Shown piece after piece: positions 54,711-64,000 of a stretch of 64,000 bases of DNA. The notes below the pieces were generated by a model that did not search any database, was not told the origin of the DNA, and was given only the letters and a program-made list of their open reading frames with translations. The position numbers and the translations under genes were made by a program. Positions within the stretch are counted from its first letter, which is position 1, and each line of letters starts with the position of its first letter. The stretch is from contig JAIVFI010000003.1 in the NCBI GenBank assembly GCA_025558095.1, positions 1,090,632-1,154,631 on the forward strand. Direction: 5' to 3'. The stretch is from Hyaloraphidium curvatum. Lineage: Eukaryota > Monoblepharomycota > Hyaloraphidiomycetes > Hyaloraphidiales > Hyaloraphidiaceae.

Positions 54711-56207
54711 CGCAGGTCGGTTGGAGAGGGAGACAGTTGCGGGCGGGTCGGGAAATCGGGGGTTCGGTCGGTCGGGAGCTCGCGGCGCGTCAACCGGTTC
54801 TCGCTATCCGCAGCCGGGGCCAGGGGTTGGCCGAGGAGGCAAACGGACTGCAACGAAGGCGTCGGATGGACAGCCAGGACGATTTTGGATGGAAGGCACC
54901 CCGAGGGGGAGGGGCTGCGGGGGAGCGGCCGGAGATGGCGCCATCCCCGAGGATACCGGCCACTTCGCGGGGTCCCCAATAAAAATTGTCCAACCGCCCG
55001 AAACCGGTTTCGCTCAGGTCTCCCGATCTCATACTTGCCGCTTCCGAGCTTGGGGGCGGCTCCGGGTCGCGTCCGGGCCAGCACTGCGGGTCAAAGCGCT
55101 TGGCCACCGGGGACCCCCGTCGCATCAGCAAACGCGTGCCGTTCAGCTCCTATTCCCGTTCTGCGCTATCAATTCAAACAGGGCACCGCATCCCGCATGG
55201 GGATGCATCGTGCTACCGGCCGGGAAATGGAATTCCGCACGGCTGTGCCTGCGTCCGGGGTCCGCCAAGCCCCTGTCAGCACCCGTCGCGCCCCTAGATG
55301 GCCCACTCTGTTGTTCCATCCCAAGAGGAGCCGGGCCGACCCGTTGCGGAGCCCGGGAAGCAGTGCGCGGTCGGCGGTGGTTCGTTGGGTCCCCAGGTGC
55401 CTGGCGGCCGCCCGCCGCGAACAACCTCACGGGCCCAACGGGAACGCGCCGTCCCCACGGCAGCAGACACTCCGCATCGTTTACACTGTCTCAAGACCTT
55501 TGTTTCAGGCGTCATCCCGCCGCCGCGCTCGGCATCGGGATCGGAGTCGGGGCTGGGGCGCCGCGCCGCGCCGCGCCGCGTTTCCCGCATGCGGCTTGGT
55601 AAGCGCCGCGCCGGAGCCGGTCCCAAGGCTCTTTTGGCCGGAACGGCGGCCGCGATCGGGGGACCGGTTTCGGAACGGTCCCGCCGGACCGGATCGAGGG
55701 CGCACGGATGCGATCCAGGGGGCGTCCGACGGATCCCGGGGTTGGCCGTTTGGCGGGTCTCGGCCCCGTCGGCCGCCTTGATATGGGGAGCTTTCGGGGC
55801 GCCATCCGCCCCCGGTCGGGCAGGCGCCCGGACGCGAGGACGCGGTTGCGAACCGGTAGTTTGCCGCACGCATTTGCCCCGCAGCCTGCCCGCGGCGCCG
55901 CGGGTGATGGGGTCCGAATCGGGCCGGCGGCTGGGGCGGCGATTGAAGCCCCGGAGCCCCGGTGCTGGAACCCCGCCTGGGCGCGCCGCCGAACCCCCGC
56001 AGCCCCGGCGATAGGCATTGCGGGTGCAGGCAAATTGAGAGCGGAGGCGCCCGACCAGCTGTGTGCATCGGCAGGCCGGGTGCCGGGGTCCGCTGCCAGG
56101 GCCTCGCTGCGGCGAAAGTGCCTCGGGGCGGCGGGCGGTCGCCGACGCGGGTCGTTTCGCGGGGGGCGCGGCAGAGGACGCCTCCGCGGCACGGCGCACC
56201 GGCGGAG
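54711..56207. other. Long intergenic region, divergent promoters
   Basis: About 1.5 kb between the MBL gene (minus) and the Zn2Cys6 gene (plus). Very GC-rich, with only shadow frames. The length may reflect a long regulatory region or leader for the transcription factor. No gene is seen. Confidence 0.4.
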
Positions 56208-58903
56208 ATGTCCGGCGAAGTCCCGCCCGACGCGCCGCGGCCGGTGCGCGCCCACACCGCGGTGTCGTGCCAGGCGTGCCGGACGCGGAAGACGCGATGC
56301 GGCGGCGACGGGGCCTCTGCCTGCCCCTTCTGCATGTCGCGGGGGCTGCAGTGTGTTTACCCGCAGACGCGGCGGGCGCAGATACGGCACCCTGCGGTGC
56401 CCAGGGCGGCGGCGGCGGGCCAGGGGCCGCCGGCCCCCGGGTGGCCGTATGCCGGCTACGGCCAGCCCGCCCCCAGCTACGGCCAGCCCGCAGGTTATCC
56501 GGCCTACCCGCCCTACGACGCCGCGTGGAGGGACGGCGGGTGGCGAGCCGACGGGGCGTGGAACCCCGGGCAGCCGGCCAACGCCCCGCCCCACAGGCCG
56601 CCGTACCCCCCCTACGCCTCGCCGCAGCCGCCGGCCTACCCCGCCTTCCCCTCGCGCCCGATGGACTCGCTGCTGGCCGCCGTGCACATGGACCCCGCGG
56701 TGGCAAACACGCGCTGGCCGGCCCCCTACCCGCAGCAGCCGCAACCGCTGCCGCCGATCCAGCAGTCGCTGTCGCAGCAGCAACTGGCGCCCCAGCAGGC
56801 CGCCGGCTACGGGTACCCGCAGACGGGGGGCGACAGGCGGCCGTCGTGGGGCGACGCCGACGCCAACCTGGAGCGGAGGCCCTCGTGGACGGACAGGCTG
56901 TTCGAGCAGGCCAGGCCCGTTGTGGCGCCTGATGCGGAGCCCTCGCCTGCGGAAACGGCCCCGTCACCGGCCGCAGCTGGCATGCCTTCCCCGGCTCCGG
57001 CCCTGGGCACCCCGTCGCCCGCAAACGCCCCCTCGCCCGGGAACGCCTCCAACTCCCCCGCGCCCGACGCGCGGCGCCCGATCGCGGACCTGTACCCCGC
57101 CGTGGCCCCCGGCATCTTGCCCCCGCTGCGCACGGTGCTCGCCCTCGCGGACCTGCACCTCGAGTACCGCAACACCTTCTGGAACTTCCTCCACTTCCCG
57201 ACCCTGAAGCACCGCATCGGCCTGGGCACCGCCGACCCGGCGCTGCTGCTCGCGGTCATGTACAGCGGCGCGCACGTCGTCGAGCTGGACCGCCGCCCCG
57301 CGTCGTCGGGCGACATCGCCCCCTTTGCCGACGACGACCCGCTGGACGCGCTCGCGGCGACCCCGGACGAGATCGAGGCCGAGTGCCTCAGGCTGCTGCG
57401 CGCGCGTACCGAGGCGTTCGCCGTGGCCGCCGAGCGCGGCGAGCCCCCGGAGCCGGCCGCCGTCCTGGACGTCCTGCAGGCCCTGACGTTCGCCCGGCCC
57501 GTCATCTCGCTCAAGAACCACGTCGCCGCCCTCGTGGAAATCACCCTCTCGATCGACGAGCTGTTCCCCCTCGCGCGGCTGGGCTTGCTGCCGGAGGACC
57601 GCCCCGGCGCCCGGGACCCGCGCAACCTCGCCGCCTGGATCGCCGCCGAGGAGCGGTGCCGCGCCAACGCCGTCTTCCTCGTCGCCGACGTCGCCCGCGC
57701 CGCCTCGACGCGCACCGTCTCGCGGCTGCTGCCGGCGCGCCAGGGGGCCGACCAGCCCTGGCTCGACATGCCCGCCCCCGCCCCCGACCTGGTCTTCGAA
57801 TCCCTGCCCCCCTCGCCCAGCACCCCCGCGGAGTGGGACGAGTGGTCCCGGCGGGACCGCGCCTCGGGCGGCATCCTCGACCCCGTGCGCCCGCCCCCGC
57901 TCCGCGGCGCCGTCACCTGGCCCGACCTCCCCCGCGGCCACCCCGAGCGCGACGCCGTGCTGCGCGCCGCCGTCGGCGGGATGCTCCGCAACGGGATGAA
58001 CGCGGGGATGCCGGTGGTCAACGACCTGTGGGCGCGGGCGCTGGTGGTCTGCGAGGCGTTCCGCCGGGCGGGGCTGAGGGTGTACGCGCCGCCCGCCGGG
58101 GGGGAGGTGGCACAGGCGAGGGCGGGGCTGGTGGAGGCAGCGGACGAGTTCTTTGCCAATTTGCCGGCGGAGATGAGGGAGTTCGATGCCAGGCAGGGGG
58201 ACAAGGGGGACTGGCACGAGGTCGGGGCCAGGTGGTGGGGCAAGGCGAGGAGGTTCCGCATGTGGGTTCGACCGTCGCGGGACGTCGACCCAGCGCAGAT
58301 GCTGACCTTCCGCCCTTTGGCAGCGCGCCGATGCTCTTCTTCAGCCACCTCATCCTCGTCCTCCTGCACTCCCCCGACGACTGCGCCGCCCAGCTGGAGC
58401 ACCCCGACCCCGACTGGCCGCGCTCGCCCTCCTTCCCCCGCGCGCTGGCGGAAGCCGACGCGGTCTCGGACCTCGTCCTCGCCGTCCTGCGCCCGCGCGC
58501 CCCCGGCGGCGGCGCGGGCGAGCTCACGGCCAGGGAGCTCCGCGCCGAGCGGGCCAAGCTGCTCGTGCCGATCTGGTCCTACGCCGTCTCGCGGACCGCG
58601 TGGGTGCACTGCATGCGCGCGCGGCAGCTCCGCGATTCCCTGCTGGCAGGCGACCCCGAGGCCGCGGACGGCATGGCCGCGCTGAGGGCTCGGATGGCGG
58701 GCGTGCTGGCCGGCCTCGAGGGGATGGCGGAGCACGGCCCCGCGTGGGGCAGCATGCGCGCCGCGTACGGGGTGCTGTGCGACGCGGCGGGGAGGATCAT
58801 GGAGGGGGGGTACGTGCCCGGGCAGGGGGAGCTGTTTTCGGCGGAGGAGACGAGGAGGTTGGGCTGGTGGGCGAGCAGCTCGTCGGTGTTTGTCTACAGC
58901 TAG
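56208..58903 (+). CDS. Zn(II)2Cys6 fungal transcription factor
   Basis: Exons 56208-58261 and 58324-58903 give 877 aa. Near the N-terminus, CQACRTRKTRC followed by CPFCMSRGLQC forms the six-cysteine binuclear zinc cluster (CX2CX6CX7CX2CX6C). A Pro/Tyr/Gln-rich low-complexity region (about residues 60-300) could be an activation domain. From about 320 on, the protein resembles the fungal-specific middle homology region (YRNTFWNFLHFPTL, LLLAVMYSGAHVVE). The C-terminal exon begins APMLFFSHLILVLLHSP. Zn2Cys6 proteins are essentially a fungal family, and this is the best lineage marker in the window. Targets are unknown. Confidence 0.9.
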
Positions 58904-59228
58904 GGGGTTCGGGGGGGGAGGCAAGGGGACGCGGGGGACATGCACGGGATGGGCGGATGAACGATCGTAGGGAGAGAGCGTAGCTAGTCAGGGGTAAATC
59001 GACTTGGGTGAGATGCGGACGGTCGGAGCTGCGAACGTACCCGTCGAAATCGCCCCGGACTGAATCCAGGTAGACGCCCAGCTAGCCAGTTTTGCTTGCG
59101 CCGCCATACAGGCCCGCCTCGAAGTGACGTTGCGGACGGCGGGCGCGGGTCAGACAGACCCTGACGGACCCCACCCTGAATCCCCGCTCCCCGTCTCCCG
59201 CCCGCGAAACCGACAAGACAGCAACAGG
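58904..59228. other. Intergenic region
   Basis: Short spacer between two plus-strand genes. Nothing is recognised. Confidence 0.4.
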
Positions 59229-59600
59229 ATGGCCGAAGCCGCCGCCGTACGTGCCGCACCCGCTTGCTCTGCGCGGCCGCTGACGGATCGCAGGAAACCG
59301 CCGCGCCCGCCGCCGTCGACCCCGCCGCGCCCGCCGTTCCCGCCGTTCCCGACGCCGCGGGGTGCGAACGCCGCTGTCGATCGGGCGCGCACTGCCGGCT
59401 GACGCCATCCCGCCGACAGCGCCGCCAAGCCCGCCGGCTCGGACTCGGAGTCGAGCGGCAGCGGCAGCGACAGCGACAAGGACGACCCGGAGAAGGCGGC
59501 AAAGAAGGCCGCAAAGAAGGCGGAGAAGGAGGCCAAGAAGGCCGCCAAGAAGGAGGGCAAGGAGAAGAAGGACAAGGGGGAGAAGGACAAGAAGAAGTGA
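59229..59600 (+). CDS. Small Ala/Lys-rich protein
   Basis: Exons 59229-59246, 59294-59361 and 59420-59600 join to 267 nt (88 aa). MAEAAA is followed by an Ala/Pro/Val segment, a Ser/Asp patch (GSDSESSGSGSDSDKDD), then a repetitive basic tail (PEKAAKKAAKKAEKEAKK, ending KKDKGEKDKKK). It resembles histone-H1-like or disordered chromatin-binding tails in composition only. The 18-nt first coding exon is very short, and the model rests on splice consensus and phase. Confidence 0.6.
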
Positions 59601-59857
59601 GGAGGCGTCGGCGGAAGGGGTGGCACGGGCGGGGCGCGCGTCAGCGCGCATCGTGTAGGGCGTGCCGCCACGCCACTATAGCCCTCAGACGGCACATGCA
59701 CTGTGCACGAGCGATTCTGGTGTACAAAGCGGCCTGCCCGTTGGCGGCCCGCAAGGACGTTCGGTTCTCCCGCTTCTATTTCTCTACCCGCGCTCGCGCA
59801 ACAATCCAGGGCATCCGACTCTCCCGCACCGCACACCGTCTCCGTTTCCGGTGATGG

Positions 59858-61096
59858 TCAGCCGAGCGGCACCGGGTTGATCGGCGGTTCCCCCCTCGCG
59901 GCCGCCAACACCTCCCTCGCCACGCCCTCCGCTGTCCTGGGCAGCGTGCCCTCGCCCGACCACGCCACGTGCGGCGTCATCCATACCCGGTCGGGGTGGT
60001 ATTTCCACAGCGGGGAGTAGGTCGACGGGGGCTCGTCGGGGTCGTGCACGTCCAGGGCGGCGCCGGAGATGTTGGAAGAGTCGAGGGCGCGGAGGAGGGC
60101 GGGCGTGGAGATGAGCGCGCCGCGGCTAGAGGGAAAAAGGTCAGCGGGAGAGGAAGGACCCGGAAAACGGGTCGGACGTACCCAACGTTGATGACGTATG
60201 CCCCCTTTTTGAGCATCCCCAGCACGGCGTCGTCCACCACCTCCCGCGTGCCCTCGGTCAGTGGCGCAGCGCACACCAGAAAGTCCACCTCCCCGAGCAC
60301 CTCGGGCACCTTCCAATCTCGGTCCCCAAACACATTTTCGACGTGCGGCACCGCCCCGGGCGTCTGCTTCGAGCCCCACACCCGCATCCCGAATCCGGCG
60401 GCGCACCGCCGCGCGACCTCGGCGCCGATGCTCCCCAGCCCGATCACAAAGACGGTGCGGCCGAGGAGCTCGGACATTTCCATCTGGCGGGACTTGCCCT
60501 TCCAGAAGTCGGTGCGCTCGCGGACGTCGAGGGGTTCGGGAGAATAGGGGTCGGGGGCGGGGCCGGAGGGGTCGGGGGCGGGGAGGGAGAGGTAGTGCCG
60601 CGCGAGCTTGGCCTTGGCGAGCATGAACTTTGGGCGCAGAAGGTGTGCCGGTTAGCAGTTCGTCCAGGAGCGCGTGTCGTCCCCGCACCATTAGGACGAA
60701 CTCGGCGATGGGCGCCGCGTTGGCGCCCCTCGCATTCGTCAAAATGACGTCCCTCTGGTTCCCCTTTCGCAGATAATTGGCGGTCATGACGTGTTCGAGG
60801 CCGACCTGCGCGATGTGCACGCGGCGGACGTGCGGGAACGCGTCCAGAACCGCATCGACCGTCTCGGCGGGCCGCACGTTGGCCGACCCGGAAAAGGGCC
60901 CCACAAACAGCTGCGCCTTATCGGCGAGCTCGCGCTGCGAGTCGTCTTCCAGGGAGACGCGCGGCGGGCCGTGCGACGGATAGTCCACTTTGAGCACGAC
61001 GGGCAGCACGCCGCGGGGCGTGCCGGTCGCGCCGAACAGCACGCGGCCCACGATCGGCAGGCAGAGGAACGGGATGCGCGTCTCGGCGGCGGCCAT
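59858..61096 (-). CDS. D-isomer-specific 2-hydroxyacid dehydrogenase
   Basis: Exons 61096-60689, 60627-60182 and 60125-59858, 373 aa. The NAD-binding motif is VFVIGLGSIGAEVARR. The CAAPLTEGTREVVDD block is followed by the joined NVGRGALIST (catalytic Arg), then ALDVHDPDEPPSTYSPLW and MTPHVAWSG (catalytic His). The N-terminal catalytic subdomain has VHIAQVGLEHV and ILTNARGANAAPIAEF. The family oxidises or reduces D-2-hydroxyacids with NAD(P)H. The substrate (for example glyoxylate, hydroxypyruvate or phosphoglycerate) is unassigned. Confidence 0.9.
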   Translation of the reverse strand: MAAAETRIPFLCLPIVGRVLFGATGTPRGVLPVVLKVDYPSHGPPRVSLEDDSQRELADKAQLFVGPFSGSANVRPAETVDAVLDAFPHVRRVHIAQVGLEHVMTANYLRKGNQRDVILTNARGANAAPIAEFVLMVRGRHALLDELLTGTPSAPKVHARQGQARAALPLPPRPRPLRPRPRPLFSRTPRRPRAHRLLEGQVPPDGNVRAPRPHRLCDRAGEHRRRGRAAVRRRIRDAGVGLEADARGGAARRKCVWGPRLEGARGARGGGLSGVRCATDRGHAGGGGRRRAGDAQKGGIRHQRWVRPTRFPGPSSPADLFPSSRGALISTPALLRALDSSNISGAALDVHDPDEPPSTYSPLWKYHPDRVWMTPHVAWSGEGTLPRTAEGVAREVLAAARGEPPINPVPLG

Positions 61097-61488
61097 CGCG
61101 CGGGATGCGGGGAGGTTTCGGGCGAGCGGTTGGGAGTCGGGCCGATCGAAGATCGCGCCACGTACCGGCACGGGCAGGATCCTGCCTCAAGGTCGCTACC
61201 GGACTAGGACCCCGAATGCATTTCTATCGGATGGTTTGATGGTGAACAGGTTCAAGGAGGCCTGTACTCGGTAGCTCGGTGGACATCTAACCTCTCCCCT
61301 CTTTCCCCGAATATGGCGTGACGTGATGTATCAGGGTTGGGGGGCGCGCAACGCCTGTGATACAGATCTGATGAGCGCTCGATGTATTCGGGTGGCTACA
61401 GCGCAGTGCCGAAGCCGGGTCATTTTCCGACGGCCGAGGATCGAGAGGCGGTTCATTCAAGGTCGCGCGCGTCACCCCGCGGCGCGAA
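61097..61488. repeat. Spacer including the conserved PPR 3' flank (copy 7)
   Basis: About 61375-61488, read on the minus strand, matches the 3' flanks of copies 1 and 6 (core at 61380-61399). The remainder, 61097-61374, is the 5' flank of the dehydrogenase gene. Confidence 0.65.
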
Positions 61489-62724
61489 CTAACCCTGCGT
61501 GCGTGCTGCAGACCGCAGGAGCATCGCCAGCATCTCCCGGGCGTTGGCGCCGTCAGGAACGCGGTACCCGCTCCTGATGAGGTAGCCCCTGCCCTTGTCC
61601 GAGATGATCCGCAGCTGCTCCCCGCGAAGCCGCGTGGCGAGGTCGAAAATGACCAGCGTGAGCCCCGGTTCGGGGACGGGCGGGCGCAAGTCCACGAAAG
61701 GTAGCTCGCGGAGGGCTGTCGGCAGGGATTCCGTGGTCAGCTGTGCGTGGTCCAGCGCCGCACATGACAGGGCGAAGGCGGTGTCCCGGAAAACAAAGTC
61801 CCCGGAAGACGCCCACTCCCTAGCGAATGATGCGATGGCGGTGCTCCACGTTGGCGATGTCCCAATCAAATGCGGCGGAACGCTCTTCAGGAAGTCGATC
61901 ATCTGGCTCGTGCCCCAAAGATTGGCGACCGCCTTGGCCACCAGTGCCACGGTCACCTCGTTTGGAGGCACGGTCATAACACGATAAAGGCGCATGAGCC
62001 CTTGCAGATCCCGCTGCTTCGCGAAATGCCGGAGGGCCTTGTCCCAGTGCTGCACGTTCACCTCGATACCTGCCGAGGCAAGCACCTTCATTGCGTGCTC
62101 CACCACCTCGACCGTCACCTTCGGCCTGAGGATGCCCTCCAGCAGCGCCATCCCAGTCACCGCGGTTGGTTTGTGGCCCGCGCCAGCCATCTCCTTCAGG
62201 GTCTCCCTCGCCAGCTCGAGCCACCCCGTGCGCCCGTAGAAAAGGATAATGATATTGAACATCTCCAGATGCGGCTTCCCCCCCCGTTGCCGCATGCGCT
62301 TGAGGATCGCCTCGCCCGAAACGGCGTCCCTACGATCGCAGGCATCAGCAAGCAAGACGTTGAATGTCGCGGGAAGGGGCGGGATCGAAAACGGCGCGGT
62401 AGCAAAGAGTTCCGAGGTGGCCAGGGCGCACCTGGGGTGCTTCCAAGCGCAGAAGGCTACGACAGCCTCGGTGACACTACGGCCGTCCAAAACGTCCTCC
62501 CGACCCTGCCGAAAGCCAGCGGCAGCGAGCAACAGAAGCTGCACGATCTTCCGCACCGGTGTCGTGGATCCAGAAGGCATAGCGGGGCGGCAGAGGTCGA
62601 GGATGTTGGGCGCCGGGCCGCTCACGATTGCTTCCCGAAGAGCCGAAGCCGGGTCTGGAGCCAGCTCCAAAGCATCCAGATCGCAAGGATCAAGCCACAG
62701 CCCGATCGCGAGGTCCGCCACGCA
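61489..62724 (-). pseudogene. PPR family copy 7, truncated by an LTR element
   Basis: Homologous to copy 6/copy 4 from the VADLAI segment to the end, with the full PPR array and the same stop region (SAARTQG). Exon 1, the intron and proximal exon 2 are missing. Family homology stops at CCACGCA (plus strand, ending 62724), exactly where TGTCAGGGACTAC of the LTR-like element begins. An in-frame deletion of about 39 nt joins IGLW to LDPCDLDALE. The remaining 410 codons are open but lack the presequence, so a functional mitochondrial product is unlikely. Confidence 0.82.
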
Positions 62725-63108
62725 TGTCAGGGACTACGCCACCCTAGAACGTTCTGAGGCTTTCCCGGACTCTTCCTGGCTCCGCCACACGCACCTACGC
62801 CTCACGCTTGCGCGGACCGGACTATATAAACCGATAGATCTTTGCCTGTACAACCCGAACGTTCAGATAGAGTTACAAGCCCCCGTACCCCGTCTACCCG
62901 TCCTCCCGATCCCGCAGGCCAGGACCGGCCTCCCACGGCCTCTCCTGACATTATCCGAACGTTCACCCCGACACCCGACATCCCGACCCGACCATGGACC
63001 CCAACGAGATGCTCGCCCAGATGGCGACGCAGATCCAACAGCAGCACCAGTTCAACCAGCAGATGCTCGCTGTCGTTCGACAACTCCAAGCCCAGCAGCA
63101 ACCTAGTA
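62725..63108 (+). mobile_element. LTR retrotransposon relic (LTR, leader and start of gag-like ORF)
   Basis: It begins TGTCAGGGACTACGCC, like many Ty3/gypsy LTR 5' ends, at the point where PPR homology stops. A TATA box (CTATATAAACC, about 62820) is followed by a pyrimidine-rich leader. An ATG at 62994 opens a Gln-rich reading frame (MDPNEMLAQMATQIQQQ, then QFNQQMLAVVRQLQAQQQ), which resembles the N-terminus of retrotransposon Gag. The frame is lost near 63108, where another sequence starts, so only the 5' end survives. The LTR end and primer-binding site are not resolved. Confidence 0.6.
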
Positions 63109-63837
63109 CCCTGTTGGGCGTAGAAACGGCGTTTCTACGAGTCGCCACAAGTCACCAGCCGGGTGGCGACTCCCAGAAACGGCGTTTCTAGGCGTCACCT
63201 CCGTCCCCCACAGCTGCGGAACGCAACCCTGCCCACAATTCGGCGTAGAAACGGGTCTCCTGGGCACTGCCGACACCGCCAGCTCCGGCGCTATCCACCA
63301 GTAGGCTGCTAGCCCGGGAGAGGGTGTAGTGCGCGGACGCCGGCGAGAAAGGAGCCCGGAGGTCGTGGTCCGCCTGGTGGAGGTCCGTCGCTTCCACGTC
63401 CGCCGGCCGCTCGACCCAAGCGCTGAATACATGCCGCGTGGCGGACTAGCCCGTGGCCGGAGGAGCCGATTCGAGGTCATTTCCCGGAGGGGTGGGCCTG
63501 CCTCGCTTGGAGGGTACCCTCGTCCCGGGACCCCCTCGCGGCGCCGCCGCCCGTTCCCCTGCCCTTCCTCTCCCGACCTTGACCTTCCCGTCAACTCGAC
63601 GCAATAAGCGCCTTTCCAACCATGCGGCGTCGCGGGGTCCCAGGACCATTTGGGCACCGGCGCCGACCCCGTGAAGCGGACCGACATGGCCACGCCCGTG
63701 GCACTCTCCCTCGCCGTCCTGCCGCGCCCTGGCGCGCCCCCCGTGCTTTTTGGATACCAGCGCGTGGGCTCCGGCGGTGGCAGGCGCCCTGACCGGATTG
63801 TGCGCGTGGGACTTCTCCCCGGACCGGCTCCTCGCAC
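63109..63837. repeat. Subtelomeric sequence with GTAGAAACG motifs
   Basis: GTAGAAACG or AGAAACGGCG recurs near 63119, 63174 and 63246. Inverted partners (CGTTTCTA) form short palindromes such as AGAAACGGCGTTTCT (63121 and 63174). No gene is supported up to the telomere. Confidence 0.5.
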
Positions 63838-64000
63838 TTTAGGGTTAGGTTAGGTTAGGTTAGGTTAGGTTAGGTTAGGTTAGGTTAGGTTAGGTTAGGT
63901 TAGGTTAGGTTAGGTTAGGTTAGGTTAGGTTAGGTTAGGTTAGGTTAGGTTAGGTTAGGTTAGGTTAGGTTAGGTTAGGTTAGGTAGGTTAGGTTAGGTA
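63838..64000 (+). repeat. Telomere, TTAGG pentamer array
   Basis: After one TTTAGGG unit, about 32 copies of TTAGG run to the window end with one shortened TAGG variant near 63985. The G-rich strand runs 5' to 3' toward the end, as at a natural right-hand telomere. Confidence 0.95.

Noticed and set aside
62994-63189. Gln-rich ORF as an independent gene
   Set aside because: Its position after an LTR-like TATA box and leader fits a Gag start, and the frame runs into unrelated repeat after 63108.
63109-63837. ORFs running up to the telomere
   Set aside because: Low-complexity Arg-rich frames with no homology, in repeat-derived sequence.

Overview
The window is the end of a GC-rich nuclear chromosome, most likely from an early-diverging (zoosporic or chytrid-grade) fungus. 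Its last ~163 bases are a TTAGG pentamer telomere array in the orientation expected of a right-hand chromosome end. Genes are dense, on both strands, and carry short introns (about 50-180 nt) whose donors are mostly GTGGG or GTGCG. A Zn(II)2Cys6 activator points to Fungi. A GH9 cellulase and a selenocysteine-containing deiodinase-like protein fit the early-diverging lineages better than Dikarya. The species is inferred, not proven. All exon models were made by hand from splice sites, phase and homology between repeated units; where exon sums are given, they are divisible by three.

Layout. 1-7.8 kb: membrane-anchored GH9 glucanase, Nhp6-type HMG protein, decayed sulfotransferase, and a 13-exon secreted protein with three internal repeats that looks GPI-anchored. 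8.7-10.9 kb: broken PPR gene (copy 1). 12-25.8 kb: rhodanese/dual-specificity phosphatase, large RVxF-motif protein, P450, universal stress protein and MetE-like methyltransferase, then a rearranged zone with PPR copy 2, a truncated gene and a Cys-rich protein. 25.9-39.6 kb: PPR copy 3, an R2/CRE-like non-LTR retrotransposon with two overlapping ORFs, the deiodinase-like selenoprotein gene with its SECIS element, intact PPR copy 4, dispersed repeats, and intact PPR copy 5. 40-49 kb: housekeeping genes (METTL21-like methyltransferase, CorA-like transporter, another methyltransferase, collagen-like membrane protein, homocysteine methyltransferase, FUSC/ALMT-like transporter). 49-62.7 kb: PPR copy 6, two tandem four-exon small-protein genes, a small coiled protein, an MBL hydrolase, the Zn2Cys6 factor, a Lys/Ala-rich protein, a 2-hydroxyacid dehydrogenase, and PPR copy 7. 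An LTR retrotransposon relic interrupts copy 7. Then come subtelomeric repeats and the telomere.

Two things stand out. First, 31519-32745 holds a deiodinase-fold gene whose only in-frame TGA sits at the family's selenocysteine position, followed about 60 nt downstream by a hairpin with all the hallmarks of a type II SECIS. Second, seven dispersed copies of a two-exon, apparently mitochondrial PPR gene family show decay, internal deletion, truncation and transposon interruption next to intact members. This is a birth-and-death pattern like that of restorer-of-fertility-like PPR clusters in plants. No metabolic gene cluster is evident.
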